Shown here in pieces: positions 22,018-33,262 of a DNA stretch of 64,000 bases. Each line of letters opens with the position of its first letter. Position 1 is the stretch's first letter. Source of the stretch: Amyelois transitella (lineage: Eukaryota; Arthropoda; Insecta; Lepidoptera; Pyralidae); NCBI RefSeq assembly GCF_032362555.1, contig NC_083518.1:7266501-7330500 (forward strand), written 5' to 3'. Under the pieces are notes generated by a model. The model was not told the origin of the DNA and ran no database searches. It worked only from the letters and a program-made list of their open reading frames with translations. A program made the translations under genes and the position numbers.

Positions 22018-24254
22018 CATGCTCATAATGCCATTTTCACTAGTGCCTTGAGGTATCGGGAATATTTACAGCGCTTTACTTACTCCTTGTTACACACTTG
22101 TTGGTCTAAGGCTGCTTTAGTGTTTACTGTATGAACTTTGCGAAATTATTTATCAATAAAAAAGTTGCATGCAACAATAGGTTGCGGATTTCTTTTTATA
22201 CTGTTATTTTTGCTATTTTCGTTGATTGCAAACTGTAAAAAAGTTAAAATATATTCAAGAACTTTCACTTGCTGGTAGGTTTTAGTAGGTTATTTTTAAC
22301 AACCACGTCTAAAGCGGATCCCAAGTATTTTATTCTTTAGGCGCATTAGGGCTAATTCATTATTACGAAGATATGCAAATAAGTAATAATACGCTAAACG
22401 TAAACATGAAAACACAATTTCAGACCTGAGTATACCACTGTCGCAAATGTCAAAAAGTATTTGCGGACGTTTTATCTAAGAAGCTTGTTAAATAATGAAT
22501 GTAAGTAAGTACTTTATGTTGAAATTTTCAAATTTTACATAAGATTAGTCTTTATTTATTCAAGTGTACGTTGTCGGCCTCGTCGGCCTTGAAAATTACA
22601 ATTTCGTTGCTATACAGCTCGTAAATAAACTATGCAAAAAGTACCTTTATTAATCATTCTCTAAATTGGAAAATTGTTCTCGAGTATTTTAGAATACACT
22701 TCATTTATACATACAAGGTATTTATTAAAACTTTCGCATTGCATTTATCTTTTAATTGTTGACATTAAGGCTCCGCATCGCTTCTTTCTTTTTAATCTAA
22801 ACTTTAAATATATATTGGATATATATATACTCGATGACAATAATCGTAAATTTTGTAGCTTATACTTGTCTTCAACACATCTTTGAAATTATGCACCAGT
22901 GACTCTTAGAGTTTCTAACTTTCAGTTTAAACCGACATTTAAATTTATGAATTTATACACCCATAAGTATAAGTCTGACATAAAATTATGCATGTGCAGT
23001 GCATATTATACTTTTGCCAGACATAGTAGCAAATTTAACCGGAGGATATAGGCCAGTCCGGCGCCTCCCGATCTCATCCGGGTCGTAGGCGGCGCGACTG
23101 TTGACAAAAGCCTAGTCATTGACTCAATATCAATACTCCAGCCTACTTGGGATTCAGGACTCGGTTCATTGACATGGCTCTTTCTAGACTAATTTCATGT
23201 CTAGCTTTTTTTATTCTATTTTAAAAGTATACTAAGCTGTCACAGGTTTAATGATCGCGATGAACTATTTTAATATGTTCCGCTCCTTATGTAAATATTT
23301 TGTCATTAGATATTTAGATACTACTAGAATAGTATTCTAGCTTTCTTGTGTCAGCTCAACTTATCATTCCACTTTTTAGTCACTTAAATTCGTACAACAA
23401 ACATTAGATACTTAATACATAAGAATATGTATATAATAAGTACTTATCTAATATAAGAAACTAAGGATTTAAAAAACGTAAGTATCTACCTAGTTAAGAA
23501 AGTCACATCTCCTTTAGCCTTCCAAGTTCTGCAACTAAAATAAAAAAAAAACCAGGAATTTCAAACTAGTCGTAATGTTTAGCAGCTCGGAAAAGATAAC
23601 GTTAATGTTCCAGTTGATTTGCGGTCGTCTGTCGACTCGGACACTAGGCACGCCCCCAGGGTCTCTAATTAAGTCTTAACTACGAATTACTCTTGGCAAA
23701 TTAACGACTGCACAAGATTTTTCTCATTATCCGAACTTTCTGAAGAGTAGGCACTCGTATTTACAAGGTCTCAGGTACTATTCCCGGCTGGGTCAGATAA
23801 GAAATTATCAATTGTTAGGTTACTTTCGTACTACATAGCATGAAAGTGATCAATATTTCAAAGAAATTTAAAGCGAAATCCTATCTCACTATCTTATTCT
23901 GTAATGTATAAAAAATCGAAATTTGAGTTCTTGACTGAAAGAAAGTACTTAGAAAGTACTTATAGTACGAGTACTAAAAGTTGTTAATGTATGCACTATT
24001 GAACACGACACTAAAATTTGTATTTGTTAACCTATGTCAAATAAATCTTCAATATTTTTATCGCCAATTACCCGACACGAATCGATTCAGAATAACCGAT
24101 ACACGTGAATTGTAGTAGTACAGTGCAACCAGCATCAAAATAACACTCCCCAAGCGTTGGTGCCGTGCATTTTAAAATTGTAGATGTCACAGAAGGATCT
24201 AATTAAAATGATGGCCACGGGCCGTAAGGAATCTTCGTTTTAGTCTTTATTTCT

Positions 24255-24450
24255 TACCTAGCTTTCGCCCACAGGTCCACCCGTGTCAAATAAACGATTT
24301 CCATTTCCCGTAGAAACTATTTGCAAAAAAGCCATACGTTTCTGTTTGTCCATAAACTATACCTAATTGTACCAAGTTTAATTAAAATAGGTTCAGTGAT
24401 TTAACTGTGAGGAGGAAACAAACACTTCCTTTCGCTTTTATAATGTTAGG
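24255..24450 (-). repeat. Diverged interspersed repeat
   Basis: Reverse-oriented relative of 38389-38598, from CTAGCTTTCGCCCACAGG to CGCTTTTATAATGTTAGGAG. A similar one, also reversed, lies at about 25190-25320. Confidence 0.5.
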
Positions 24451-24907
24451 AGTAGTTAATATATTGGATACATACAAGGTTTAATTTGTTGACGAAAATA
24501 TGGCTTTCACTCATTACTTTGTCCTACCTCTTTTGACGTCACCTAGGTACTTTGTTTTGCGTAGCGATTTGTTACATTCCACATTGTGTCTGTTCTGCAC
24601 ACTTATTATTTTGTACCATAACCGAGGGGGCCAACCCTCGTTCAAGGTCGCAGGGGTGAGTCGTCTGCACGTTTATTTATGTATATCTACCGAAGCCAAT
24701 ATTAACTACTAACTTGTTGACGCCATTAGCGACTATGTTATTTGGGTGATAAACGGATTAATTTATCAATTACTCATTGCAAAATGACTTGATTGCCATT
24801 TAGCTTTTGGCGGAATTGAAGATAATATATAAAATCGTTGTTGTTACTTACACGGCACACGGCACATTGGTCTTAATTTATAGTCTGGAAAACTATAGAT
24901 TCAGACC

Positions 24908-25090
24908 TAATGTACCGTGTGATTCCCGACACTTTTAAATAGGATCTCTTAATGTTTTCCCTCATTTGTATTCTCTTTTATTTTCTCCATGGATATTGTA
25001 AGAGACAACTTAGGAAATTACATTGTTCAACTATAGCAACAACCATTGTCATAGCTGGATTAGGTTCCCCAATTAAGTCAAAAAAAGTTA
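24908..25090 (+). mobile_element. Old, diverged (ATGT)n retroposon
   Basis: Begins GTACCGTGTGATTCCCGACAC and continues with CCATGGATATTGTAAGAGAC and TTAGG in the order of the full copy, with much divergence. Confidence 0.5.
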
Positions 25091-26022
25091 GGACAAAATC
25101 GGGACAAAGGTCAAGAGAAAGGTATTATACAATCTGACCTTGTCAATCATTTCGGTTTTATATCATAACTTGCTTTCTCCGCCCGCGTGAAAAGTACCTT
25201 CAGTCTTTTTCCCTCACTACTTATACGTATGCAAAATTAAATGGAGATTTGTTCAGTAGTTTTGACGTGAAAGACGAACAAAAAAACACTAACACACTTT
25301 CACATTTATAATATACATAAATAAAGATTTCATTCTCAGTTAGTTCGAATCAGTCATACTTATTAGTAGGCAGAATATGTTGAAGTGGCCCTATACATAG
25401 ATGTACTTAAGTACTTACTTACATTTCGTATCTGGGTCGTTCTTTTATGTAGCTGGGCTTTCTTGAGACTGTTATTGATAACATACTACCTGCCTATTTC
25501 AAATGAAAAAAAATAGTAAGTAGGTAAGTACCTAGTTAGTACTAGTAAGTATGAGTTAGTTTTAACAATATACTTAATAGTACTAGACATATAAGTAAGT
25601 TTGTACTTACTTATGTAAAAAAATATTTAAACACCGAGCGGGTTGGGATAACTATGACACTATTTATTTTGTAAGTACCAACTTACTTAGATTTTTATAC
25701 AGTTGTTTAGAATACCTAGATCTTCATGTACTTTAGTAAGTACTTATTTATTGCTTCATTGCGAAATGTGTGTGCTAGAATAATAGAATATTAAATTTTG
25801 AAACAAATCTTCAGAATAATAACAGACCAGCGAGATACCTATATAGTAATAAAATTACTGATACCAATTAATGTCAAATTTATACCGATTAACACGTGTT
25901 ATACAGACCGTGTTATCTTATAAATCAAATCTTAAAGATCCAATTCTATACCAAACGAACACGTCTTACAAATGTTTAAGAAAGCTTTATAAGACAGAAT
26001 GTATCGCGGTCGCGACGTGATA

Positions 26023-26046
26023 CTCCAGTTTAATACCGCCTCTGCG
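26023..26046 (+). repeat. Dispersed motif copy 3
   Basis: Matches the copy at 37189 at all but one of 24 positions (ACCGCC in place of GCCGCC). It lies in a CpG-rich block (GTATCGCGGTCGCGACGTG just upstream). Confidence 0.5.
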
Positions 26047-27366
26047 CGTGTAACGATAGTACCCTATTCTCAAACCATGAACTCTGACTACTAACCGAGT
26101 GTGGAGCGAACGCTACGCTTTACCGACCGACTTTTATTAACATTTCCGTGAAAAGCGATCGACAAATAGCTTTTTCCGTACAAAGAGTTTGGGGAGTTGC
26201 TTTTTGAGTACGTTGTTACGTATTTGTCTTGATCAAATCGGGTACCTCCTGGTGAGAGGTCAAGTCAAGATTAGGTACCTTAAACCGACGAGGGAGAGGG
26301 ATGATTTGTCTCGAATTTTGTGCACCCCGTATTTTTATATGATTATTTAAGTACAAATTTGTCAAAATTTTGATAATGATATGTATTTAGGTTACTACTT
26401 TAGTTGTAAATTGTTACCACGATTAGTACGAACGCTAAAAACTTCACTATCATAGCAAGTAACGCCTTCGTTTGATTCAAATAGGTTAAATATCTTAGAG
26501 GCGATTTTTTTGAGTCGAATTACACATGTTTGCTAATTTGTCTACTGCGTTTTGGCCAAACGCCAACATTGAAGTATTTATAGCGCCTGTATTAGCCCGC
26601 CTATTTCTCTATGGTCAAGTGTGAACTGTGATACTTCACCCAGAATCGATTTTATCAACTATCGAAGGCAATTTAATAAAATACATATTAAATGAAATCT
26701 TCTTTCTTGGCGAAATATCATTTGACCGTCAAAACATATGACTAGATATTAAGTAAACAATAAATGTAATAAGATAATTATTGATTAGATAGGATACATA
26801 TCTATATTCGCCATAGTAGTAATTTATCACATCTATAATTCATAATTTAGTTTTCGAGTAGGTAAATATTGTTAAAATAAATAAAGCATTTACGTGAATC
26901 TAGGATTATTATATATCTAGTTTCTTCCATTAAAAGGTAGGCAAATTATAAATAACACAATACTTTGCCTAGGAATTCGAATGTGTTTTATACAAATATT
27001 GTTGACTAGTTCGTTCCCATATGGTTCCTTAATTGTCTGGCTTTATTTCAACATTTTTACTGTACATTAATATATGACACCATGATGATACCTATTTCAG
27101 TATAAATCCGAGTTACCTAACTCTAGCTCTTCACTAGACTAGCCAAAAAACAATGGCGGGGGTAACGCACGCTTCAGCGACAAAAACCACTATAAAAACG
27201 CCGCGAAACGTGTCTAACCATCCGACGAAACTGGGGTCGTCGACCTCCAGAATAAACACCTATTCGTTTTATTATCTGTGCCCAGTACCACTGGGACTTA
27301 TTTAATCTATGGTACGAGTTCACGCGTTGACTTTTTGGGACAAAAAACGTACGATTTCATTGGAGC

Positions 27367-28136
27367 AATAGGCTATTTTACACCATGTAAAAAAAAATAT
27401 AAAAATGCACGTATCTTATAGATTTTGTAAAAAATAAAAGAAAAACATCGATCATTATTCATAAAAGTGCAATATGGATTTTATAATTCAATTTAAAAAA
27501 TCCTCTTTTTTAATCTGTTCTTCAAAAGTCGAAAACGCTATCCGCCATGTTGGGTACTGACGTGACGTCATACTTTTAGTAAACAAATATCGAATCGAAA
27601 ACATATTGATGATGTCAGGCTCTGTTTATTTTGAAATTTTAAAATTTCTATCACGTTTTTGGGTTTTTACTCTTTAATAATTTAATAGAATCATGGAAGA
27701 CGGTTTTGTGAAAGCAGACAATATAAATCTACCGAGGATTAATACGTTGATGGTGGCGAAATTTTTTGCTAATTTCAACCAAGTGTTTCTCATTTTAATA
27801 TCACTTGGCAGTGGAATCCACAATTTTTCTGGTGTTTTTATACTTGTATTCTTGCATTCAGGAACAAGACACCAACAATATATATTGTAATTCATTATTA
27901 CAAAAATCTTTTTACTTTAGTCTTACGTAGAGCCGTATTGTTTACTAAAAGTATGACGTCACGAGTCAAAACAGCATGGCGGATGGCGTTTTCGCGCGAA
28001 AATACAAAATCATAAATAATAAATCGTTTTTAGAGCACTTTTCGGCTTCAAAAAATTTTAATAAAAATTCTATAGGTATAACACAGTCTCAGGATTGATT
28101 TAAAACAGTTTTCAAAAAAGAGTGTAATAGCCTATT
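27367..28136 (-). mobile_element. THAP-domain DNA transposon with long imperfect inverted ends
   Basis: The left end AATAGGCTATTTTACACC (27367) is mirrored by AGTGTAATAGCCTATT (ending 28136). Roughly 200-bp arms then pair imperfectly; the clearest parts are the inner blocks around 27540-27590 and 27940-27995, which share CGCCATG, TGACGTCATACTTTTAGTAA and AAACAA in inverted order. The centre carries a minus-strand ORF with a THAP zinc finger, the domain of P-element transposases. No clear target duplication was found, and no RNase H-like domain remains, so it is non-autonomous. Confidence 0.65.
27674..27895 (-). CDS. Partial THAP zinc-finger protein
   Basis: The 73-residue ORF opens MNYNIYCWCLVPECKNTSIK and continues LWIPLPSD, then NTWLKLAKN. 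This is the first half of a THAP domain: the leading Cys-x4-Cys pair, the aromatic-Pro motif that becomes FHRFP in other members, and the conserved Trp. The second zinc-binding pair (Cys-x2-His) and the closing AVPTF are absent. Either the domain continued in a deleted exon (a GGTAGA donor-like site follows the homologous part) or the copy is broken. THAP domains bind DNA, and in P elements they direct the transposase to the subterminal repeats. The flanking inverted arms fit a transposon origin rather than a host gene. Confidence 0.5.
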   Translation of the reverse strand: MNYNIYCWCLVPECKNTSIKTPEKLWIPLPSDIKMRNTWLKLAKNFATINVLILGRFILSAFTKPSSMILLNY

Positions 28137-29995
28137 ATACCGGCTCATCTGCTCAGATTGGATGGATTATAACGGTGCTCTTCTAGATCGAAATATCAAA
28201 TCTATCTTTTGATACATTTTTATCTCATATCTTGTGAGATTTAAGTATGAATTTTCTTCTACTTTTATTGCAATTCAGAATATTAGATATCTTTATATAT
28301 AATATAATATAATAATATTACTTTTTTAATAATTTTCGTCTTTAGTCTTTGTTTATATCTATTCATATCATTTACTAGTGAACACACTATATTTGTTCTT
28401 TTTAAAACAACAATATGATCAGAGATTCTGGTTTAACAGAAAAGTTTGTTACACTACTGGCAACTACATATATTTTCCGCCTCCGCCAACAATCGTAGTG
28501 AATAGGACAAATTTATGCGAGTCGAAATCATTATACGATTGGCATACAATCACAAGCGGTCATTGACAGCGAGGCATGACCCGCACTCGGCACGAAACGC
28601 TATTAATTTTGACGCCCGCTTAAAATTTACATTATATTCTTTTTTTGAAAAATTGGCACGCTTCCTATATTGCCAGTATTATTATCTTTAATGTTGTAAT
28701 TTCTTTGATGAAGTAAGTATTATTTTATGCCCATTAGTTTAAAAAGTACTTAATTACTTCTGAGGGTGAATGTTGGTCTCTCTTGTAGTACTTACTAGTG
28801 TGGACCGATGTTATAAAGACAGTCACCATCAATTTTATTTAAATATATTATGGTAGAAGGCAACGTAATTGTATAATTTGTAACTGCAATTATTAACTTA
28901 ATAGCGTAAGTTGAAAAACACATAAGTATCAGTCCGTTAGCCTATTAAACTACAGAATTACTCTCACATGTAGTACCTACTTACATAGGTATCCCCATTC
29001 GCGATATTCATACAGCATTTACGTTGACAGTCTGCAATAAAATTTGTTGAAAATGGTTTCTATTTTCTAATCGCTATATTGGATTTTCAAGTCACTAATA
29101 ACGAGTTGTTTGAGGCTAATAGCGGAGTCTCGGTTGAGAGCCCGTGGGAATTGAACCCGCGCCGCCGTTAGAAGAAACAAATTATTGTATCGGGCCAACA
29201 CAAAATTGTTTACAATGGATTTCAACTCCGAGAGGTCAGCTGGAATCGGAATCATTTAGACAATTACTGTACAAATATGTTTCTAAATTATTTAAAACTT
29301 TGAGTTTACAACGGATTTCAACTTGGTAACATTCACAGCAGTGTGTTTAAAAATAAAATATGTATTTAAGTATTTCAAAAGCTGTTCCTATAAGGAAAAT
29401 AGTATGATAATATATCCGAGATTTATGAAATATAATTGCCTGAACATTTACAAACATTTTCATAAATATGTATATATTATCTTCAAACTAAATTTATTGT
29501 AACTCTGCTTGATATGCATTGCAATTTAAAATCAGGGACAACTTACATCGTTACATGTTAATTTACTACTTAACCAAATGAACAATCATGTGTGCGTGCA
29601 GATGACGGGCTAGTGATGTTACCTTTAACTGTAAATCATGATACCGGATCCGTTACGGAGTTTGCGGATTTATTCATTCCATTCTGATATAAACGCGAGC
29701 GGCGCCAATATTGTTCTCTCCAATAGCCCGTACTATTTTGTTATTATTACCGACAATAAAACGTTATTTAACGTTTCGGAGACATATTCGCTTTTAAACA
29801 TATAATTTACCTTTGCTGCTATATTTGCTGTTTCCGTGGAATTTGTTTTCGGTATATCTGCAAAAATTGTAGTGATGAGAGAGTAGTACCTAATAGAATT
29901 GAGAAATTACCTCGTCTTTCTCTTAAATAAACTTCTGAAAATAAACTTTATCACCATAATATACCAATCCAATCTTTATATAATCTTATTATCAA

Positions 29996-30258
29996 TATAC
30001 ATACATACATATAATCACGTCTATATCCCTTGCGGGGTAGACAGAGCCTACAGTCTTGTAAAGACTGATAGGCCACGTTCAGCTATTTGGCTTTAAGATA
30101 GGATTGAGATTCAAATAGTGACAGGTTGCTAGCCCATCGCCTAAAAGAAGAATCCCAAGTTGATAAGCCTACCCCTTAGTCGGCTTTTACGACATCCATG
30201 GGAAAGAGATGGAGTGGTCCTATTCTTTTTTGTATTGGTGCCGGGAACCACACGGCAC
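29996..30258 (-). mobile_element. Full-length (ATGT)n retroposon
   Basis: Runs from the tail ATACATACATACATATAATC to CCGGGAACCACACGGCAC at the 5' edge, in minus orientation. It keeps CGTCTATATCCCTTGCGGGG intact, so it is among the younger copies. Confidence 0.85.
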
Positions 30259-31565
30259 TATAAAAATTATATATATGGTATAGTATCAAATGAAATATTT
30301 TGATCATGCTATGCTATTATCAATATAAGCTACATAATGCCTACATTAGATAATAGAAACCATTAAAATATCAAAGATAATGTTTACAACAAATTGTGCA
30401 GCTACTGCGCGTGCGCTGCCAGCAACCTGTTATGAAAACCGACTTGCATCAATTACACAATGGTTCGGCTTGGTCACGGTTGTTTCAACCGCGGTGGTCC
30501 GTACTTACAGCGACGTCTGAGCATTGAAATTCACCATAAAGTCCAATATTATAAAGTTACACGATATTTCATGTTAATTTTGTTATTTAATCTGGCTGGC
30601 CAAGTACATACATTTATAGGTAAAATCACGCCTTTTTTTCCTGTAGGGGTAAGTAGAGATCATGTCTTTCCACTTTTTCCATGAATAGTGTTGTACTATG
30701 CACGGCAGCTTAGTACTGGTGATTCCACTTCGGTGGAATTTTGTGTAGTTAAGATAAATTTGAGGACTAATCTTGAACAATAAGCCAATTGGTTAATTGA
30801 GAATAAAATATATATGTATATTTGTGTAAGAAGTGACACTTTGAAAATGAAATGTGTTGGTCTTTATCTGTACAAAAAACCCAAACAAAAATAACAAAAG
30901 CATATAAGGAAAAGTTCACAATCTATTAACTCTGGCGCTTTAGGTACCATGGTACTAACTCCAAAACATTTTCTTGAAGCTTATAAGCAATAGCAATTTG
31001 TCATTTAGGTCCGCAATGTAAGTAACTTACACAATTCTTGCTCGTAAACTGTTATGAACCGTGTTGTAATTTACATAATGTTAACTAATAATAATGTTAC
31101 ATGTTGCTATAAAGTGATAAATAAGTTGATGTTATGTCTCTAGCTAAATATCTTTAATGTAATTCACAAGATTTCTATTGTATTAATAAAAGCTATCATT
31201 TAAACAGTTTTGATATTAAATAACATGGTTTACGAAAGTGCGTCTGTCTCGTCAACTTGACAGACTCCATCTCATCATTATTGTGATTTCTTAAACATTT
31301 CATCATAGTAAAATGCATCTTAAATTACATCTAGACATCATTTGACTAAGTACCTACCGATATAAAGAGGTTATAAACATTAATTGACCACTTAATTCAT
31401 ATTATGAACAACATGTCATCTTAATTTAGTGACATCTTTTATTTTCTTGTCCTATACAGCCACTTTAATTTATGGCAACCCAAACAGCACTGGGACCTTT
31501 TAATTTTATTTATTACCAAACATAACCAACCTACCAAATTTACCAACAAACTAATTGCCAATCTA

Positions 31566-31795
31566 CACTTATATTATAAAGCTGAAGAGTTTATTTGATT
31601 GTTTGTTTCAACGCGTTAATCTCAGGAACTACTGGTTCGAAGTGAAAAATTCTTTTTGCGTTAAATAGACCATTTATCGAGGAAGACTTTTAGACATCAC
31701 GCTGCAACTATAAGGAGCAAAGAAATAATGGAAAATGTAAAAAAAAACGGGGATAACTATTCCACGGGGACGAATTCGCGGGCACAGCTAGTGCC
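31566..31795 (+). repeat. Diverged interspersed repeat
   Basis: Order ATATTATAAAG, GGAACTACTGG, ACGAATTCGCGGGCACAGCT and AGT, as in 20262-20520. Function unknown. Confidence 0.5.
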
Positions 31796-33141
31796 GTATA
31801 TATTCAAAGAGTGTCCTCAATACATTGTTGTTTAGTTTTTTTTTATTATTTTAATTAAGTCGGTAGTTCTACTAAAATTATGCAAATATGTATATGACAA
31901 GTTGTAAAGATTAGGTTAGTCGTTGTCGAACGAAATAAACAAATAATTAAAATGCAACTTAATTAATACGAGTACCTACATCAAACAATATTCCGTCACA
32001 TTTTCGACGTTCGCTACTGTGATCGACAAATTAAAACTATTCAAAACTAAACTAAAATCAAAATGTGTTTACCGAAAACCGTTGAAACAAAGTGAAAAAT
32101 TTAGGCAATTATTTATCGTAGTAGCGATGTGTGAAGGACCATGGAATTTTTTGGAACTTTCCTTAAATGAGTCCATAAGCTGGGATTCAATAAAAATCAA
32201 TCTTTGTCCTTCAACAGACATGTACAGTTATTGGGTATTGTACAATCAGCAAAAATATAAGTTAGTTTATTAAATTAACAGAAATCAATTTTATTCCTTA
32301 AATAAAATAAAAAAACGAAAGAACAGTGTTGACCATAAACCGTTTACTGTACGGTCGGCCATAACCGGTCCGCGGCTGCGTTGTTTGTTAAGCGATTATG
32401 CGGCTTATTATTACCCATATAGGTATGTTCGGTTTTTATACCGATCGGAGGAGAATTCGTTAATTAAATACGCGGGAAAAAATATTACGTGCCGATTAAA
32501 TAATTCCGTTTCCATTGAAGTGAAAATGATCGATATTTTTTTGTTTCCACTCAGTGGTTCGGCAAATCGGTAGTCAGTGATATTTACTTTTTGAATCACA
32601 TTATAAAATGTTTCATAAATTATACAGCTGAAATGTGAGCTTTTAAAGGCTTATTGCGAGTAACGTAGCATTTGCACTAATTGTATTTGGTTAGATGTTG
32701 TGATTTCGTTCTTAATTTTACTGTATCTCCTATGTTTTCTTTTAATCGAATTACCGAGTTAATCTTATTTTATTCCGATCTTTTTATATTCTTACTTATT
32801 TAACCCGAGAATTCAAAATTAACGTATTTTTATACATAAACAGAAGCACATCACTATTTTACGTACCTACGAGAACATTATTTTATTTTGCGAACTTTGT
32901 TTTAAAGTTAGAATGTCATTGAACCGTGCTTGTAAGCAAATTGTATTTTCATATTTACCGCAACAGTCTGTGGTTAGCATTGCCACTTGTTAAGTAAGTA
33001 CCGAGCAGACTTGATAATAAACTTTTCATAGAACAACATATCGAAGTTGTTTATAACAATGAGCTAATATTATTTACTAAGCGCACATGAAATCACAAGA
33101 AATATGTATATTCTGAATTAAAAGGTTATGTTCATTATTCA

Positions 33142-33262
33142 TTTATTTATATAATCACGTTTATGGGATATATTCGTAATTACGGGGTAGACAGAGCCAG
33201 CACTCTTGAAAGATTGACTAGGCCACGTTCAGTTGTTAGGCTTTATGTTAGAATTTAGATAT
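33142..33262 (-). mobile_element. 5'-truncated, diverged (ATGT)n retroposon
   Basis: Contains ATAATCACGT, CGGGGTAGACAGAGCCAGC, TAGGCCACGTTCAG and GGCTTTATG in the minus-strand order of the family. An eroded fragment with GAGCCCATCGCCTATAATAAG at about 34665-34740 belongs to the same family. Confidence 0.6.

Larger units (their letters stand above)
11684..27366 (+). other. Giant wge intron, first part
   Basis: About 15.7 kb without a supportable exon, presumed intron of wge if the exon at 11630 is real. It is AT-rich with scattered LINE, SINE and simple-repeat debris (itemised separately). CpG-rich patches that may be regulatory lie around 12090-12180, 15780-16040, 17690-17900, 23040-23110 and 26000-26130. 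Many GTAGGTA and AAGTACTTA runs occur around 25400-25770. Short ORFs across the region lack codon bias or domains. Confidence 0.4.

Noticed and set aside
29125-29165. B-box-like GGTTCAATTCCCACGGGCTC on the minus strand
   Set aside because: No matching A box at the right distance and no acceptor stem, so no tRNA call.
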